Shown: positions 27,813-37,314 of the stretch, one piece after another
Layout of the letters: each line of letters starts with the position of its first letter
How positions within the stretch are numbered: position 1 is the stretch's first letter
Origin: Bacillota bacterium
GTDB lineage: Bacteria > Bacillota > Clostridia > Lachnospirales > Lachnospiraceae
Assembly: GCA_023437365.1 (NCBI GenBank)
Contig: JAEZGK010000073.1
Span: forward strand, 112,776 to 176,775
Direction: 5' to 3'
Length of the DNA: 64,000 nt
The notes under the pieces: generated by a model
The model's input: the letters and a program-made list of their open reading frames with translations, nothing else
Told to the model about the DNA's origin: nothing
The model's database searches: none
Position numbers and translations under genes: made by a program

Positions 27813-28551
27813 AGATAAAGTAATTGAAGATAACGTTTCATTTGTTCGAGAACTATGCAAAGAAAATACAAATATTGATTTGCTAGCGTTATGCAATATT
27901 TTGGGCATTTCAATTATTGATACGCAGTCATTAGACAAGGAGGGGTACCTTATTTGTTCTGATGGACTAAAACTTATTTTTATAGATTTTAAAATACAAA
28001 ACAAACATAAGAAAAGATTTATTATTGCACACGAAATAGGTCATTTCCTCATGCATAGAGCGAAAATGTATTGTTGTAGCGATATTGGTGAGAATAGAAG
28101 TACCAGAACAAATACACCATTTCAAGAAAAACAGGCAAATGATTTTGCTTCTGAACTACTATTACCCCAAAAAGATGTTGAGAATGCGTTACCAATTGGC
28201 CGGTTACATTTTTCTTCAATTTCAGACATAGCAAATCGTTACGATGTTTCTATGACTATGACTGCAATAAAAGCTATTGCATGTTCTAAAACAGAAGAAG
28301 AAATACTTCTTTGTTATGAAAACGATAAGCTGAGATGGTATGCCTCAAGTAATAAATATATTGGCATCTCTCAGATTCCCTCAACATGTCCTATGATAAT
28401 TGATATGGAAAGCAACTATTCGAAGGTATATCAATATTGGGATGACATTTATGATGGAGCAGTAATGCAAGAAGTATTTCATCCATTTCCAAGTCAAGTC
28501 CTGATTTTACTGGCTGGTGACCGGTGGAAGTATATTCGTTATTCTTATTAA
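27805..28551 (+). CDS. ImmA/IrrE-family metallo-endopeptidase
   Basis: A 248-residue zinc protease with the motif FIIAHEIGHFLMH (HExxH at about residues 76-80) and the downstream EKQANDFASELLLP helix with the third ligand, as in ImmA/IrrE proteins. Such enzymes cleave HTH repressors (known for ImmA-ImmR). The 8-base overlap with the antitoxin gene suggests that the antitoxin is its target or partner, which would make a three-part module. The C-terminal 80 residues are less conserved. Confidence 0.85.
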   Translation: MSKDKVIEDNVSFVRELCKENTNIDLLALCNILGISIIDTQSLDKEGYLICSDGLKLIFIDFKIQNKHKKRFIIAHEIGHFLMHRAKMYCCSDIGENRSTRTNTPFQEKQANDFASELLLPQKDVENALPIGRLHFSSISDIANRYDVSMTMTAIKAIACSKTEEEILLCYENDKLRWYASSNKYIGISQIPSTCPMIIDMESNYSKVYQYWDDIYDGAVMQEVFHPFPSQVLILLAGDRWKYIRYSY

Positions 28552-28624
28552 ACTGACATCTGGATCTTTTAGGTAACTGAATTCTCCATGTATGTAATGG
28601 CACTTTTAAAAGCGAGGATTGTTT

Positions 28625-29446
28625 ATGAGTGGATTTGTACTGTATGCAACATGTTTATATGTATTTACGCTTATTCTTATTAGCGTTGGTACTATTTTTA
28701 TTAATGCTTGTTTCATATTTCGAATGGTTACATTGCATGAGATGGGACATGCAGATGAGGCAATCAGATGTGGCTGCCGTGCCACTGTTGTTCTTAATGG
28801 ATATTTCAAAAAGAGAATAATAAAGGATGTTCGAAAGAGATCATATACTATATATAGAGTTTCGAGAAGAACACTAAAAGAATTACTTGGCCTGTCAGTT
28901 ATTACGTCATTTAATACTAGTGGCGTTTCAATGAGAGATGATGTTTCTGATGAGAAGGCTTTTCGGAAAATTGTAATTGCCGGGCCGAAGGGAGGAAATA
29001 AAGCAACTGTTTTAAGTAGCATATTATCTGTTCCTATGTATCTCATAGGCTGTACATTAACAAGAAAACTTATAGGAGAAAATTTTATAGCTTTTGACGA
29101 GTCCTTTTACTGGATAATCAATGCATGTATATACATTTTTGCGTTAGGTGTGTGTATATATTATCCATTTCACTATAGTAGACACGAATTGAAGAAGTTC
29201 AATGATTTCGTGGAAAGAAGAATAGCTATAAAACAAATGGATCAAGAGAATGATAACGATACAGAGTATCCGATGATAAGTGACGGTACAAAACACAAAT
29301 ATTCAAAGGAATTCCTTCAGATATGTAAGAAGGCAAAAGAAAATGGTATTTCTTTATCACCTAAATCATATCAAGAAAAGTTAGACTTTTTGGAAAGTAA
29401 ATACCAAGAACAGAATTCAGTTAAAAACATCGGGAACTTTGATTAA
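28625..29446 (+). CDS. membrane protein with HExxH motif, putative metallopeptidase
   Basis: A 273-residue protein with one hydrophobic segment at the N-terminus (about 2-35), two more at about 138-157 and 164-188, and a charged cytoplasmic tail. The end of the first segment carries VTLHEMGHADEA, a zinc-protease HExxH. This recalls M50-like intramembrane proteases, although the second M50 motif (NPDG) is not evident. ATG 28625 has GCGAGG seven bases upstream; TTG 28619 is unlikely. It lies 73 bases after the ImmA/IrrE gene, so two proteases sit side by side. Confidence 0.55.
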   Translation: MSGFVLYATCLYVFTLILISVGTIFINACFIFRMVTLHEMGHADEAIRCGCRATVVLNGYFKKRIIKDVRKRSYTIYRVSRRTLKELLGLSVITSFNTSGVSMRDDVSDEKAFRKIVIAGPKGGNKATVLSSILSVPMYLIGCTLTRKLIGENFIAFDESFYWIINACIYIFALGVCIYYPFHYSRHELKKFNDFVERRIAIKQMDQENDNDTEYPMISDGTKHKYSKEFLQICKKAKENGISLSPKSYQEKLDFLESKYQEQNSVKNIGNFD

Positions 29447-29634
29447 TTATTTCTTGTCACTAAAAGTAAAATCAGGAGTATAGGCTATTTGCACATACTA
29501 GTTATAAATTTTCTGTGGATACATATGCATTAGATGCAAGTATTTTTATTAAAGTAATTGCAATTCACCAATGAAGAACTTATAATGAAATAGTAACGAT
29601 CTGTCTACATTTTTTAGGACGGCTCGTAGAATCC

Positions 29635-29751
29635 ATGAAGGTGTATCGAACTACACCAGATTTACCGAGTGATACAAAGGGAACCAAACGGACCCGGCGC
29701 CTGACGGATATAGACGGTAAGGCAAAAATTGTAAATCTTAGTGATTTCTAA
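29635..29751 (+). CDS. possible small protein or gene remnant
   Basis: A 38-codon frame (MKVYRTTPDLPSDTKGTK then RTRRLTDIDGKAKIVNLSDF) of clearly protein-like composition but without a good ribosome binding site. It may be the tail of a lost gene. It lies in the 630-base gap 29447-30075, which also contains a short piece (29795-29820, TTTCCCGACGATGAAG) shared with the degenerate repeats at 36.7 kb and 41.9 kb. The gap otherwise shows only a weak hairpin near 29920-29955. Confidence 0.3.
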   Translation: MKVYRTTPDLPSDTKGTKRTRRLTDIDGKAKIVNLSDF

Positions 29752-30075
29752 TCACCACGAAGCCGGACGGAGGAAAACCGAGGATTCCTGCGTACATTTC
29801 CCGACGATGAAGAGCTTGGAGAAAAAAGAAGAGAAATAAAGGGTTGTGAACACTTTTGTAGGTTGGCTTACGACCACTTTATTTAGAAACTTAGCAAAAA
29901 TCTTTATAAGTCTACACCGAAATGACAGGTAATCAGAGCAATCTGGTTGCCTGTTTTATATTATGAAGTAGACTGTAAGAACTCAGCACCCTCTTAAAAT
30001 ATTAGAAGGTAAGGTTGACACGTAAAAACATAAAGGGTATGATAAATCATATAAGAAGACGAAAGGAAAGTACAT

Positions 30076-31635
30076 ATGGAGGAACCACAAGTCAATCAAT
30101 ATCAGAAGATTATTCAATTATATCAGGAAACTGCTTCTGTCAAAGAAACAGCAAAAAAGTTAGGCACATATCCCATCAAAGTACGACGTGTTCTTATTAC
30201 TGAGGGATTGTGGCATAGTAATACAAGTGATCTGATAGGTTCTCTATATGCAAGTGGATTATCTGTTTCCGAGATTGCAAAACAACTTTTAATATCTGAA
30301 AAGAATGTTCAGTCATATATTCCGTATAGCAGAGGACAGTATAGCAAAGACCAGCGAAGTAATGAAGCTGTAAGAAGTGAAGGATACCGTGAACGAATGC
30401 AGGTTGCTGAAAATTCACAGGTAAAAAAGAAAAATCAAATTAGTAGTCAATATATGAATTCAGATAAAGAAGCGGAGAATAATCATATGAGTAAATTAAA
30501 TGTAATAAAAGAACGGGACAGACAGTTGGAAAATGACCGACCAATCCCCTATGCGATTCGACTTCATTTAGTGTTAGATATGGATGATAAATACTTAGGA
30601 GATAATGAAATTGGTATACTTACCAAATATGGAAAAATGGTAAGCAATATTTCTAGAGATATTATTGTACCGGGAGACATTACTCTGCATGCACTTCATT
30701 ATGCAATCAACAGAGCCTTTGGATGGCAAAATAGTCATTTACACAGTTATCATCCGTATGAAGAAGACTATAATAAGATGATAAAATCAGGTAAACTTAC
30801 AGAATGGGCAAAATTAGCAGGCATGTATTTCCGCTTCCCTTGTGAAGACTATGAAGATATTTATTGGGATGATGATTATAAAGCTGGTATTAGTGTGAAA
30901 AATTGGTTAAGGGAGAAATATACGGGACCTTATTATTACGGAGGAACGAGAGAATATTTCTATCGGTGTCAGCAGGATGTAAATGAGTTATATGAGCGGT
31001 GGCCGACATTAGAGGTTAGAAAATCATTTAAAGAGTGGATGGATGAGTGTAGAGACCAAGAAAAGAAAACAGGAAATAAGGATTCAGAGGTCGATATGAT
31101 AAAACGAATTGCGCCAATTACCGATGTGACAGTGAAAGAACTTACAGACAGTATATCTTTTGAAGGGAGATTCGACGAATTAATAGAACGACTTCCGCTT
31201 TATGATATATTACTAATGCCAGGCATGATACAGAACTTTGATTCGTGGGATTTTTCGAATCGACGAATACGAAAGTATTTTGAAAAGGAAGACATGTGTC
31301 TTGCACCAGTCACAACACCTATTCTTAAGTCGATTCGTTATTGGTACGATTATGGTGATGACTGGAATGTGAAGATTACAGCAACAGCATGCTATGATAC
31401 GAAGAAAGAGTATGAAGCATCTGGAAACCCGGTAGAACCGATTGAAGAACATCGACCGGTATGCGTGGATGCAGATGCACTACCGGTATGTGATGATGTT
31501 GGGGGAACCCATGGATATTGTAATATGCTTGAAGTTCTTCATGGGGAAGATTTATCAGAAAAAGAATCGATGAAAGAATGGGCTAGATCGATGGGGTGGA
31601 CAGGTAGAAAGATAAATCCTAAAAATATATTATAA
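30076..31635 (+). CDS. pRiA4b ORF3-like (PF07929) protein with HTH N-terminus
   Basis: A 519-residue protein. The first 85 residues hold two short HTH-like repeats (SVKETAKKLGTYPIKVRRVL and SVSEIAKQLLISEKNVQSYI). From about 155 onward it has the pRiA4b ORF3 pattern: PGDITLHALHYAINRAFGW early and YDYGDDWNVKITATACY late. The function of the family is not established; members are frequent on plasmids and mobile elements. The ATG follows GAAAGGAAAG. It is monocistronic, with a strong terminator 100 bases later. Confidence 0.75.
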   Translation: MEEPQVNQYQKIIQLYQETASVKETAKKLGTYPIKVRRVLITEGLWHSNTSDLIGSLYASGLSVSEIAKQLLISEKNVQSYIPYSRGQYSKDQRSNEAVRSEGYRERMQVAENSQVKKKNQISSQYMNSDKEAENNHMSKLNVIKERDRQLENDRPIPYAIRLHLVLDMDDKYLGDNEIGILTKYGKMVSNISRDIIVPGDITLHALHYAINRAFGWQNSHLHSYHPYEEDYNKMIKSGKLTEWAKLAGMYFRFPCEDYEDIYWDDDYKAGISVKNWLREKYTGPYYYGGTREYFYRCQQDVNELYERWPTLEVRKSFKEWMDECRDQEKKTGNKDSEVDMIKRIAPITDVTVKELTDSISFEGRFDELIERLPLYDILLMPGMIQNFDSWDFSNRRIRKYFEKEDMCLAPVTTPILKSIRYWYDYGDDWNVKITATACYDTKKEYEASGNPVEPIEEHRPVCVDADALPVCDDVGGTHGYCNMLEVLHGEDLSEKESMKEWARSMGWTGRKINPKNIL

Positions 31636-31736
31636 GAGAAATATAATCCGTTAGCAAAATGTCTGCTAAATCACCGGTATTGTAACATTTGTGTGGCTTT
31701 TCAAGAAATACTAAAATTCATCAATGATAAAAAACA

Positions 31737-31779
31737 GACACTTTTGTTTAGTAAAAGTACTAAGCAAAGGTGTCTTTTT
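31737..31779 (+). terminator. terminator after the pRiA4b ORF3-like gene
   Basis: A 17-bp stem (31737-31753 with 31758-31774, three G-T pairs) with a 4-base loop, followed by TTTTT. Confidence 0.88.
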
Positions 31780-31903
31780 CGTTAACTAAGACTAAATGAA
31801 AGGTGTAAAATAAGCTTATTTCAGTTGGCCTTTATTATTTTTATGTAATTATATTTATACAAGGATGAAGAAAACGTATAAGGAGATTTTTATAAAAAAG
31901 TAA

Positions 31904-31963
31904 TTGACAAAATAAAAACATATTATATAATGTACAGTGTACATTAAATGTACTGCGTACATT
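31904..31963 (+). promoter_or_regulatory. promoter with two tandem TetR-type operators
   Basis: TTGACA (31904-31909) and TATAAT (31926-31931) are 16 bases apart. A perfect 17-base palindrome AATGTACAGTGTACATT (31929-31945) overlaps the -10, and a second near-perfect copy AATGTACTGCGTACATT follows at 31947-31963, centre to centre 18 bases. The same palindrome lies over the tetR promoter at 36021, so the TetR protein at 36064 is the likely repressor of the operon 32063-35967. Confidence 0.8.
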
Positions 31964-32062
31964 ACAGACTGTCGAATTGAAATTAAATATCAAACGATAC
32001 TCAGAAAAGAACGAGGAAGAAAACTATCATTAGATTAATGACCTGGTAGGAAGGAAGGTAAA

Positions 32063-32533
32063 ATGAAAAAAATATATACCATATTAACCTCGATCATTAT
32101 TTTTATTCTGATCATTCATATGATTTATATGGCATTGAGTGTAATGAATGTAATTACACCGAATGAAGAATTTGCACGAAGCCTGGGCTATACTCTGATG
32201 TATGTAGCTATTCTGCATGGAATTTATGGATTAGTTAAATGGGCGCGAACTTGGTTACATCAAAGAAAACTTAATGGAATGATAAAAGTAAAACATGAGA
32301 AACGTGTAACAATGTGTCAGGCAGCCAGAAGAACAATGCTTCAAAGGATTCTTGGATTGTTTAGTTTATTCATCATTATTCCACATGAATCAATCAAAGT
32401 TATGTCAGCTCAAGCGGTTTGGCTCATAGCAGATATTTGTTTTATGGTAGCACTTATAGTACATGCTGGGATTGGACTTCCTAAGTGGATTGTTTCATTG
32501 GGACTAAAATCAGCAAATAAAATACAAAAATAG
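32063..32533 (+). CDS. four-helix membrane protein, putative fumarate reductase anchor
   Basis: A 156-residue protein with four hydrophobic segments (about 5-28, 42-62, 93-113 and 117-145). Histidines lie within or at the edges of each (His19, His52, His108, His134), and the second and fourth share an HxxxGLxKW-like pattern (LHGIYGLVKW, VHAGIGLPKW). This suits a haem-binding membrane anchor. It lies directly upstream of the flavoprotein and Fe-S subunits, which supports a cytochrome b-type anchor that passes electrons from quinol. It is not a close match to known FrdC/SdhC by eye. Confidence 0.55.
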   Translation: MKKIYTILTSIIIFILIIHMIYMALSVMNVITPNEEFARSLGYTLMYVAILHGIYGLVKWARTWLHQRKLNGMIKVKHEKRVTMCQAARRTMLQRILGLFSLFIIIPHESIKVMSAQAVWLIADICFMVALIVHAGIGLPKWIVSLGLKSANKIQK

Positions 32534-32553
32534 AAATATTAGAAGGGAGGAGA

Positions 32554-34247
32554 ATGAAACGGAAGTAATTATAATTGGCAGCGGACTAGCAGGACTAAGT
32601 GCAGCAATCCGTTGTGCAGAGAAAAAAATGAAATCAGTGATTGTATCAGCTCAGCCGTCACATTGTTCGCAGTCAGTTCTTGCTGCGGGGGGAATAAATG
32701 CTGTGCTGGAAGGAAATAAGGAGGATGATTCCATATGTCAACATGCAAATGATACATGGAATGCCGGTTGTCAGCTTGCTGATCGCAAAGCAGTAGAACG
32801 TCTTACAGATCATGCCCCGAAAATCATAGATTATTTGCAAAAATGTGGAGTAATATTTTCTCGTGATGATAAAAATCAAATAGAACAACGCTATTTCGGA
32901 GGTCAACAAAAGAAAAGGACATGCTATTCTCATTCGGGAATAGGAAAACAGATGATAAACGGTTTGGAACAAAAAATTCGTTATTACTGTAGTCAAGGAC
33001 TGATTCGAATTCTTGATCATTCACTTTTTCTAGCACCTATCATCGGTTCGGAGCAGGTTCAGGGTGCGGTTATTGTTGATGCTTTTACTGGAAAGCTGTC
33101 ATACCTGATAGGACCGGTAATCGCAGCTTCTGGTGGAATTAATCAGGTCATGGGAAACACTACAGGTTCCATCCATTCAGATGGTAGTTTGACAGCGGCT
33201 TTTTATACTGTTGGTGTCAGGATGGCTAATCTTGAAATGATACAGTATCACCCAACGACGATTAGAACGAAAAGCAAAAATATACTCGTATCGGAAGCAG
33301 CGCGAGGAGAAGGGGGAAGGCTCTTTTCCTACAGAAATGGACAGAAATGGTATTTCTGTGAGGAGTGGTATGGTGAAAAAGGTAATCTGATGCCAAGAGA
33401 TGTGGTTTCCAGGGCAATCAATCGGGTTTTAATTGAAGATCTCTCCGATGATACAGAGAATGTTTGGCTTGATATGACACATTTAGGAGAGAAAACGATC
33501 AATGAAAAACTTACAGAAGTCAGATCATTGTGCCTGGATTATCTGAACCTTGATCCGGTTATGGATCCAATACCTGTTGTCCCCGGGGTTCATTACTTTA
33601 TGGGCGGAATCTGGGTGGACTGTAATCATAGAACTTCTCAAAAAGGACTATATGCTGCGGGAGAATGCTGTTATCAATATCACGGAGCAAATCGTCTTGG
33701 AGGAAATTCTACGTTAGGAGCAATCTATGGTGGAATGTGTGTCGCAGATAGTGTATACAGTGATATTAATAATCATGTTGTTATTGTTGATGATACTATT
33801 GACCAAGTTGCAGAGTGTGAGCTAGGTATTCAGAAAAATAAATTATATAGTTATCAGTGCCTTTCAAAAGCTTCTCACTACCGTCGTCGTTCGATGCAGA
33901 ATATCATGCAGCATTGTATGGGGATTTCGCGAAATAAGCGGAATTTATGCGATGGATTAAGAATGTTATCAAAGTGGCTTTTAGAAAATACCCCAGACTG
34001 TGAACATGTAATAACATCAAAAGAGCAAGATGAACAAGATAAATTTGTCGACTTGGAGTGCGTTTATCAATATCAGACATATTTACTTGCGATGCTTGGA
34101 ATAGGAATGATTCAAAGTGCACTGAAACGGAAAGAATCAAGAGGAGCGCACTTTCGTACCGATTATCCTCAAATGAATCCGGAATACGAAACACCAACGA
34201 TAATGCAATATTTGGCAGAAGATACTATGCAGTTTATGGAGAATTAA
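32554..34247 (+). CDS. fumarate reductase/succinate dehydrogenase-like flavoprotein (frameshift at start)
   Basis: The protein shows the family features: GSGLAGLSAA dinucleotide-binding loop, AAGGI, SEAARGEGGRLF with the catalytic Arg, QYHPT, PGVHYFMGG and AAGECC. The residue that carries covalent FAD in FrdA (His) is Gln in SQSVLAAGG, so FAD is probably non-covalent. ATG 32554 has AGGGAGG upstream but reads only four codons before TAA. The FAD-binding sequence lies in the frame one base back, as if one G were missing after AAG at 32565. Starting at ATG 32628 instead would drop the FAD-binding loop. It is either a recent frameshift, an unusual start or a sequencing error. Confidence 0.78.
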
Positions 34248-34278
34248 TTCCGGACGAGAAGAGAGGAGTGATTTATGA

Positions 34279-34995
34279 GTGCAATATGAAATAGTGATAA
34301 AAAGAGGAACCAGGGATCATGACGGCGGATATGAACATTTTGAAATTGATGCAGATGAGAGTGCTACGGTTCTGTGGGTCTTGGAACAACTGGATTTAAA
34401 AACACCACTTTATACTATCAATGGGAAGGAGACTGAAAAAATAGGGTGGGAGTGTAGCTGCAAGCAGTCTATTTGTGGTGCCTGTGCCATGTTTGTTAAT
34501 GGCAAGCCGATGCTTGCTTGTAAAGCATTCTTAAGTAATTTGAAAAATCCCATTAAACTGGAACCGTTTCATAAGTTTCCGTTAGTGAAAGATTTGATTG
34601 TTGATAAATCAATTCTGAGAGAACATAGGATGGATATGAAGCTCTGGATTTCAAATGAAGGGAATCAGTCAGCAGATGCTATACGGACTGATGTAAAGAC
34701 CAATGAATCACTTTATCGTTCTGCTTCCTGCATACAGTGTGGCTGTTGTCTTGAAGCTTGTCCGAATTATTCGGGGGTGGATGGTTTCTATGGTGCCATG
34801 ATGATGAATAATGTATATCTGATTGCAAATCAGGAGACAGAACGTAGTGAGAAGAAAAAGGATTTGAGAGAGTCAAAAAAGCATTTCACGAATGGATGCT
34901 CAAATTCTTTTGCCTGTGAAGAAGTATGTCCTGCACAAGTACCACTTACTTATCATATTTCTAGATTGAATTCCATGGCATGGAGGATTAACTAG
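34279..34995 (+). CDS. fumarate reductase/succinate dehydrogenase-like iron-sulphur subunit
   Basis: A 238-residue protein with three clusters visible: a [2Fe-2S] site (CSCKQSICGAC and a later Cys), a ferredoxin-type motif CIQCGCCLEACP and a last motif CSNSFACEEVCP. It should carry electrons between the membrane anchor and the flavoprotein. The GTG start has GAGAGGAGTG eight bases upstream; a nearby ATG at 34275 is out of frame. The spacing from the flavoprotein gene is 31 bases. Confidence 0.88.
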   Translation: MQYEIVIKRGTRDHDGGYEHFEIDADESATVLWVLEQLDLKTPLYTINGKETEKIGWECSCKQSICGACAMFVNGKPMLACKAFLSNLKNPIKLEPFHKFPLVKDLIVDKSILREHRMDMKLWISNEGNQSADAIRTDVKTNESLYRSASCIQCGCCLEACPNYSGVDGFYGAMMMNNVYLIANQETERSEKKKDLRESKKHFTNGCSNSFACEEVCPAQVPLTYHISRLNSMAWRIN

Positions 34996-35030
34996 GGCGT
35001 ATATTTTAGGCGGTGTAGGAAGGATGAAAC

Positions 35031-35093
35031 ATGAACTATCAGGATATTCATTCAAAAACAATAGACAGTTGGATTAACAGTGAAGAAGGTTGA
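35031..35093 (+). pseudogene. 20-codon stump, possibly of a methyltransferase gene
   Basis: A short frame beginning MNYQDIHSKTIDSW and ending after 20 codons, with GGAAGGATG upstream. The opening resembles the first residues of some class I SAM-dependent methyltransferases. The rest is missing. It may also be a short translated leader for the dehydrogenase gene that follows. Low certainty. Confidence 0.3.
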
Positions 35094-35115
35094 ACGTTAC
35101 CGGAGAGGAAAACAG

Positions 35116-35967
35116 ATGAATGAAAAGAAAGTAGTTATTATTGGGAGCGGATGTGTTGGTTCTTCAATTGCATTTGCGCTTTCATTTATTGAAGACATAA
35201 AAGAAATTATATTGCTGGATGTTAATGAGCAATTGGTAGAGGGTGAGGTTATGGATATCCGCTCTGGAATTGGTAATACAAGCGATGCAAAAATAAAATC
35301 GGGATCCTATCATGATTGTATAGATTGTGATGTAATCATAATTTCTGCAGGAAAAAGTCGTGAAGTGGGACAAAAGAGAGAAGATTTATGGAGTGAAAAC
35401 AGTAAAATTATGAAATCAATCATAGATAAAATACGCCCCGTGTATCATAATTCTTTTGTGATAATTGTAAGTAATCCTGTGGATGAGTTAACTCAATATG
35501 CAGCTGACCAAGGTGTTTTTCCCCAAGAAAAACTTTGTGGAACCGGTTGTATGCTGGATACATTTAGATTGATTATTGCGTTATCAGATTATTTTAAAGT
35601 GAAAAGTTCACGAATATTTGCATATTCTGTCGGAACACACGGAGATAGGCAAAAGGTGCTATGGGATGAGATTAAAATAGATGAAAAGCCAATAGCTGAA
35701 TATTGTAATATAAAGAATATTGAGTGGAACGATGAAATAAAAGGGAAAATCCATAAAGAAGTAACAAATCTTGGCATGGAAATCATTAGCAAAAAGGGGA
35801 AAACGCAATACGGCATAGCTAAAGTTGTAGCTTATCTGATTGAAAAACTATTCAACAAATCAAAAACAATCGTTTCAGTAGATACTAATTTGGGGACACT
35901 GAATAATGGAGTTACAAGTAAATTGGTTTATATTGGTCACGAGCAACTAAATCTGATTAAAATATAG
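35116..35967 (+). CDS. malate/lactate dehydrogenase-family protein, probably malate dehydrogenase
   Basis: A 283-residue NAD-dependent enzyme. The Rossmann loop is GSGCVGSSIA, the cofactor acid is in LLDVNE, and SNPVD, LDTFRL and GTHGD supply the active-site Asn, Asp-Arg and His. In the substrate-selectivity loop (AGKSREVGQKRED) the key position is Arg and not Gln, which points to malate/oxaloacetate and not lactate. ATG 35116 has GGAGAGG eight bases upstream. Next to a fumarate-reductase-like set it suggests an oxaloacetate-malate-(fumarate)-succinate route for anaerobic electron disposal. It is a little shorter than usual MDH (about 310). Confidence 0.78.
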   Translation: MNEKKVVIIGSGCVGSSIAFALSFIEDIKEIILLDVNEQLVEGEVMDIRSGIGNTSDAKIKSGSYHDCIDCDVIIISAGKSREVGQKREDLWSENSKIMKSIIDKIRPVYHNSFVIIVSNPVDELTQYAADQGVFPQEKLCGTGCMLDTFRLIIALSDYFKVKSSRIFAYSVGTHGDRQKVLWDEIKIDEKPIAEYCNIKNIEWNDEIKGKIHKEVTNLGMEIISKKGKTQYGIAKVVAYLIEKLFNKSKTIVSVDTNLGTLNNGVTSKLVYIGHEQLNLIKI

Positions 35968-35995
35968 AAATTCGCTGCATATGCAGTTAATGGGA

Positions 35996-36037
35996 TTGAC
36001 ATACTATTTTATTGCTTTACAATATACAGTGTACATT
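35996..36037 (+). promoter_or_regulatory. tetR promoter and operator
   Basis: TTGACA (35996-36001), a 16-base spacer and TACAAT (36018-36023). The dyad AATATACAGTGTACATT (36021-36037) overlaps the -10 and differs from the operon operators at 31929/31947 by few bases, showing probable autoregulation. Confidence 0.75.
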
Positions 36038-36063
36038 GTGAGTTATAGATGGAGAGAAAATAA

Positions 36064-36648
36064 ATGTCAAAAGAAGAGATGAAAAACAGAAAAGCGGAAG
36101 TATTTCGTAAGATTATAGATACCGCATGGGATATGGCAATAAAAGATGGACTTGAGTCTTTATCCATTCGGAAATTGGCCAGAGAACTTAATTTTGCTCC
36201 GAACAATCTTTATAATTATTTTAAAAATAAGGATGAGCTTCTATATCTATTAAAGAAGGATTCTTATGAATGGACATTGTCTGTTGGATTGAAAGATATT
36301 CCAGTTTGTGATACTGTGAGAGAACAGTTTGAAAAAATAACGCGCAGACTGATGAACATTGCACTTGAACAGCCGGAAAGATATATTATTATGACATCGG
36401 ATTTGATTATGGATTCAGAAGAACCACTAGACATGCAAATCAATGAGATTGTGGCAGAGTTGATTAGGGCAGGAATTGATAAAGGCGAATTTAGAACAAC
36501 CAATCCACAGATGACAGCAACAAATATCCGCTTAACAGTAATCGCTTTCATCAGATGGATTTCCGCGCAGAAGAACTTAACTTCACAGCAAGCTGAGATA
36601 TATCTTGATAATCTTTTGGGTCTGATATGTGATGGAGTAATGGCATAG
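36064..36648 (+). CDS. TetR/AcrR-family regulator
   Basis: A 194-residue protein with an N-terminal TetR HTH (about residues 10-58: IIDTAWDMAIKDGLESLSIR and ELNFAPNNLYNYFKNKDEL) and a helical ligand-binding C-terminal domain. GGAGAG precedes the ATG. It lies just downstream of the fumarate-reductase-like operon, and its own promoter shares the 17-base palindrome with that operon, so it is the likely repressor of both. The ligand is unknown. Confidence 0.88.
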   Translation: MSKEEMKNRKAEVFRKIIDTAWDMAIKDGLESLSIRKLARELNFAPNNLYNYFKNKDELLYLLKKDSYEWTLSVGLKDIPVCDTVREQFEKITRRLMNIALEQPERYIIMTSDLIMDSEEPLDMQINEIVAELIRAGIDKGEFRTTNPQMTATNIRLTVIAFIRWISAQKNLTSQQAEIYLDNLLGLICDGVMA

Positions 36649-36719
36649 TAATATGCAAATTTGCTCTAGAGAAGGAAAATAATTATAGATTAACTTTGGG
36701 TATTACTTCAAAACACAAA

Positions 36720-37027
36720 AAAAGAAGCAGTAAACAGATACAGATTATGGGTTACGACCAACTTACGACAGATTTACGACCATTTATAATGAAATGTAAA
36801 TAATAATAAATTGGAAGAAAAACAGAACATGCAAGAAATAAGGAAATGAAGACATATAAAAGAATTTTCAATATCAAGAATGATTTCCCGACGATGAAGA
36901 TTAAGGAATAAAAAGCCGTGGATTACGCTGTTTATGCGGGTTTGAGGAAATAATGGGCAAGATTTACGACCAAATAATAAAGTGTTTTCAAATAGAATCT
37001 CTTGGAAAACAGGGGATTCTTTTTTTG
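36720..37027 (+). repeat. degenerate repeat element with terminator, copy 2
   Basis: This intergenic stretch shares blocks with 41930-42157: TTACGACCAA, GATGCGGGTTTGAG-like sequence and a closing hairpin. The hairpin AGAATCTC (36994-37001) with GGGATTCT (37013-37020) is followed by a T-run. Broken frames encode pieces such as FPTMK and YAVYAGLRK, so it seems to be a decayed gene end plus its terminator. The remainder of the gap 36649-37314 holds the gdhA promoter region (TATAAT at 37291-37296) and nothing else that I can support. Confidence 0.5.
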
Positions 37028-37314
37028 TAAATGATTTAGAATATGATTTATTTATGATATGTCAAAGGATTATAATAGAATACCACCGTGAAGGTATAAC
37101 AATGAAATATAAGGATGCAACATCAATTGGCCTTAGCAACAAAGCCTATTCTGGAATTTAGGAATACTAGAATTTGGTGACACTGGAATGTAGTTGATAA
37201 AACTTTACTGACTAACGTTGACATTGTAAATAGATGAGGTATAATCTATTATATCGTCGAAACCAATTGTGTTATTGACTGATAAATACTTATAATTAGA
37301 CTAAGGAGATCGTC

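Noticed and set aside
34058..34294. 78-codon plus-strand frame at the end of the flavoprotein gene
   Set aside because: It overlaps the well-supported flavoprotein frame and the Fe-S subunit start and has no independent support.
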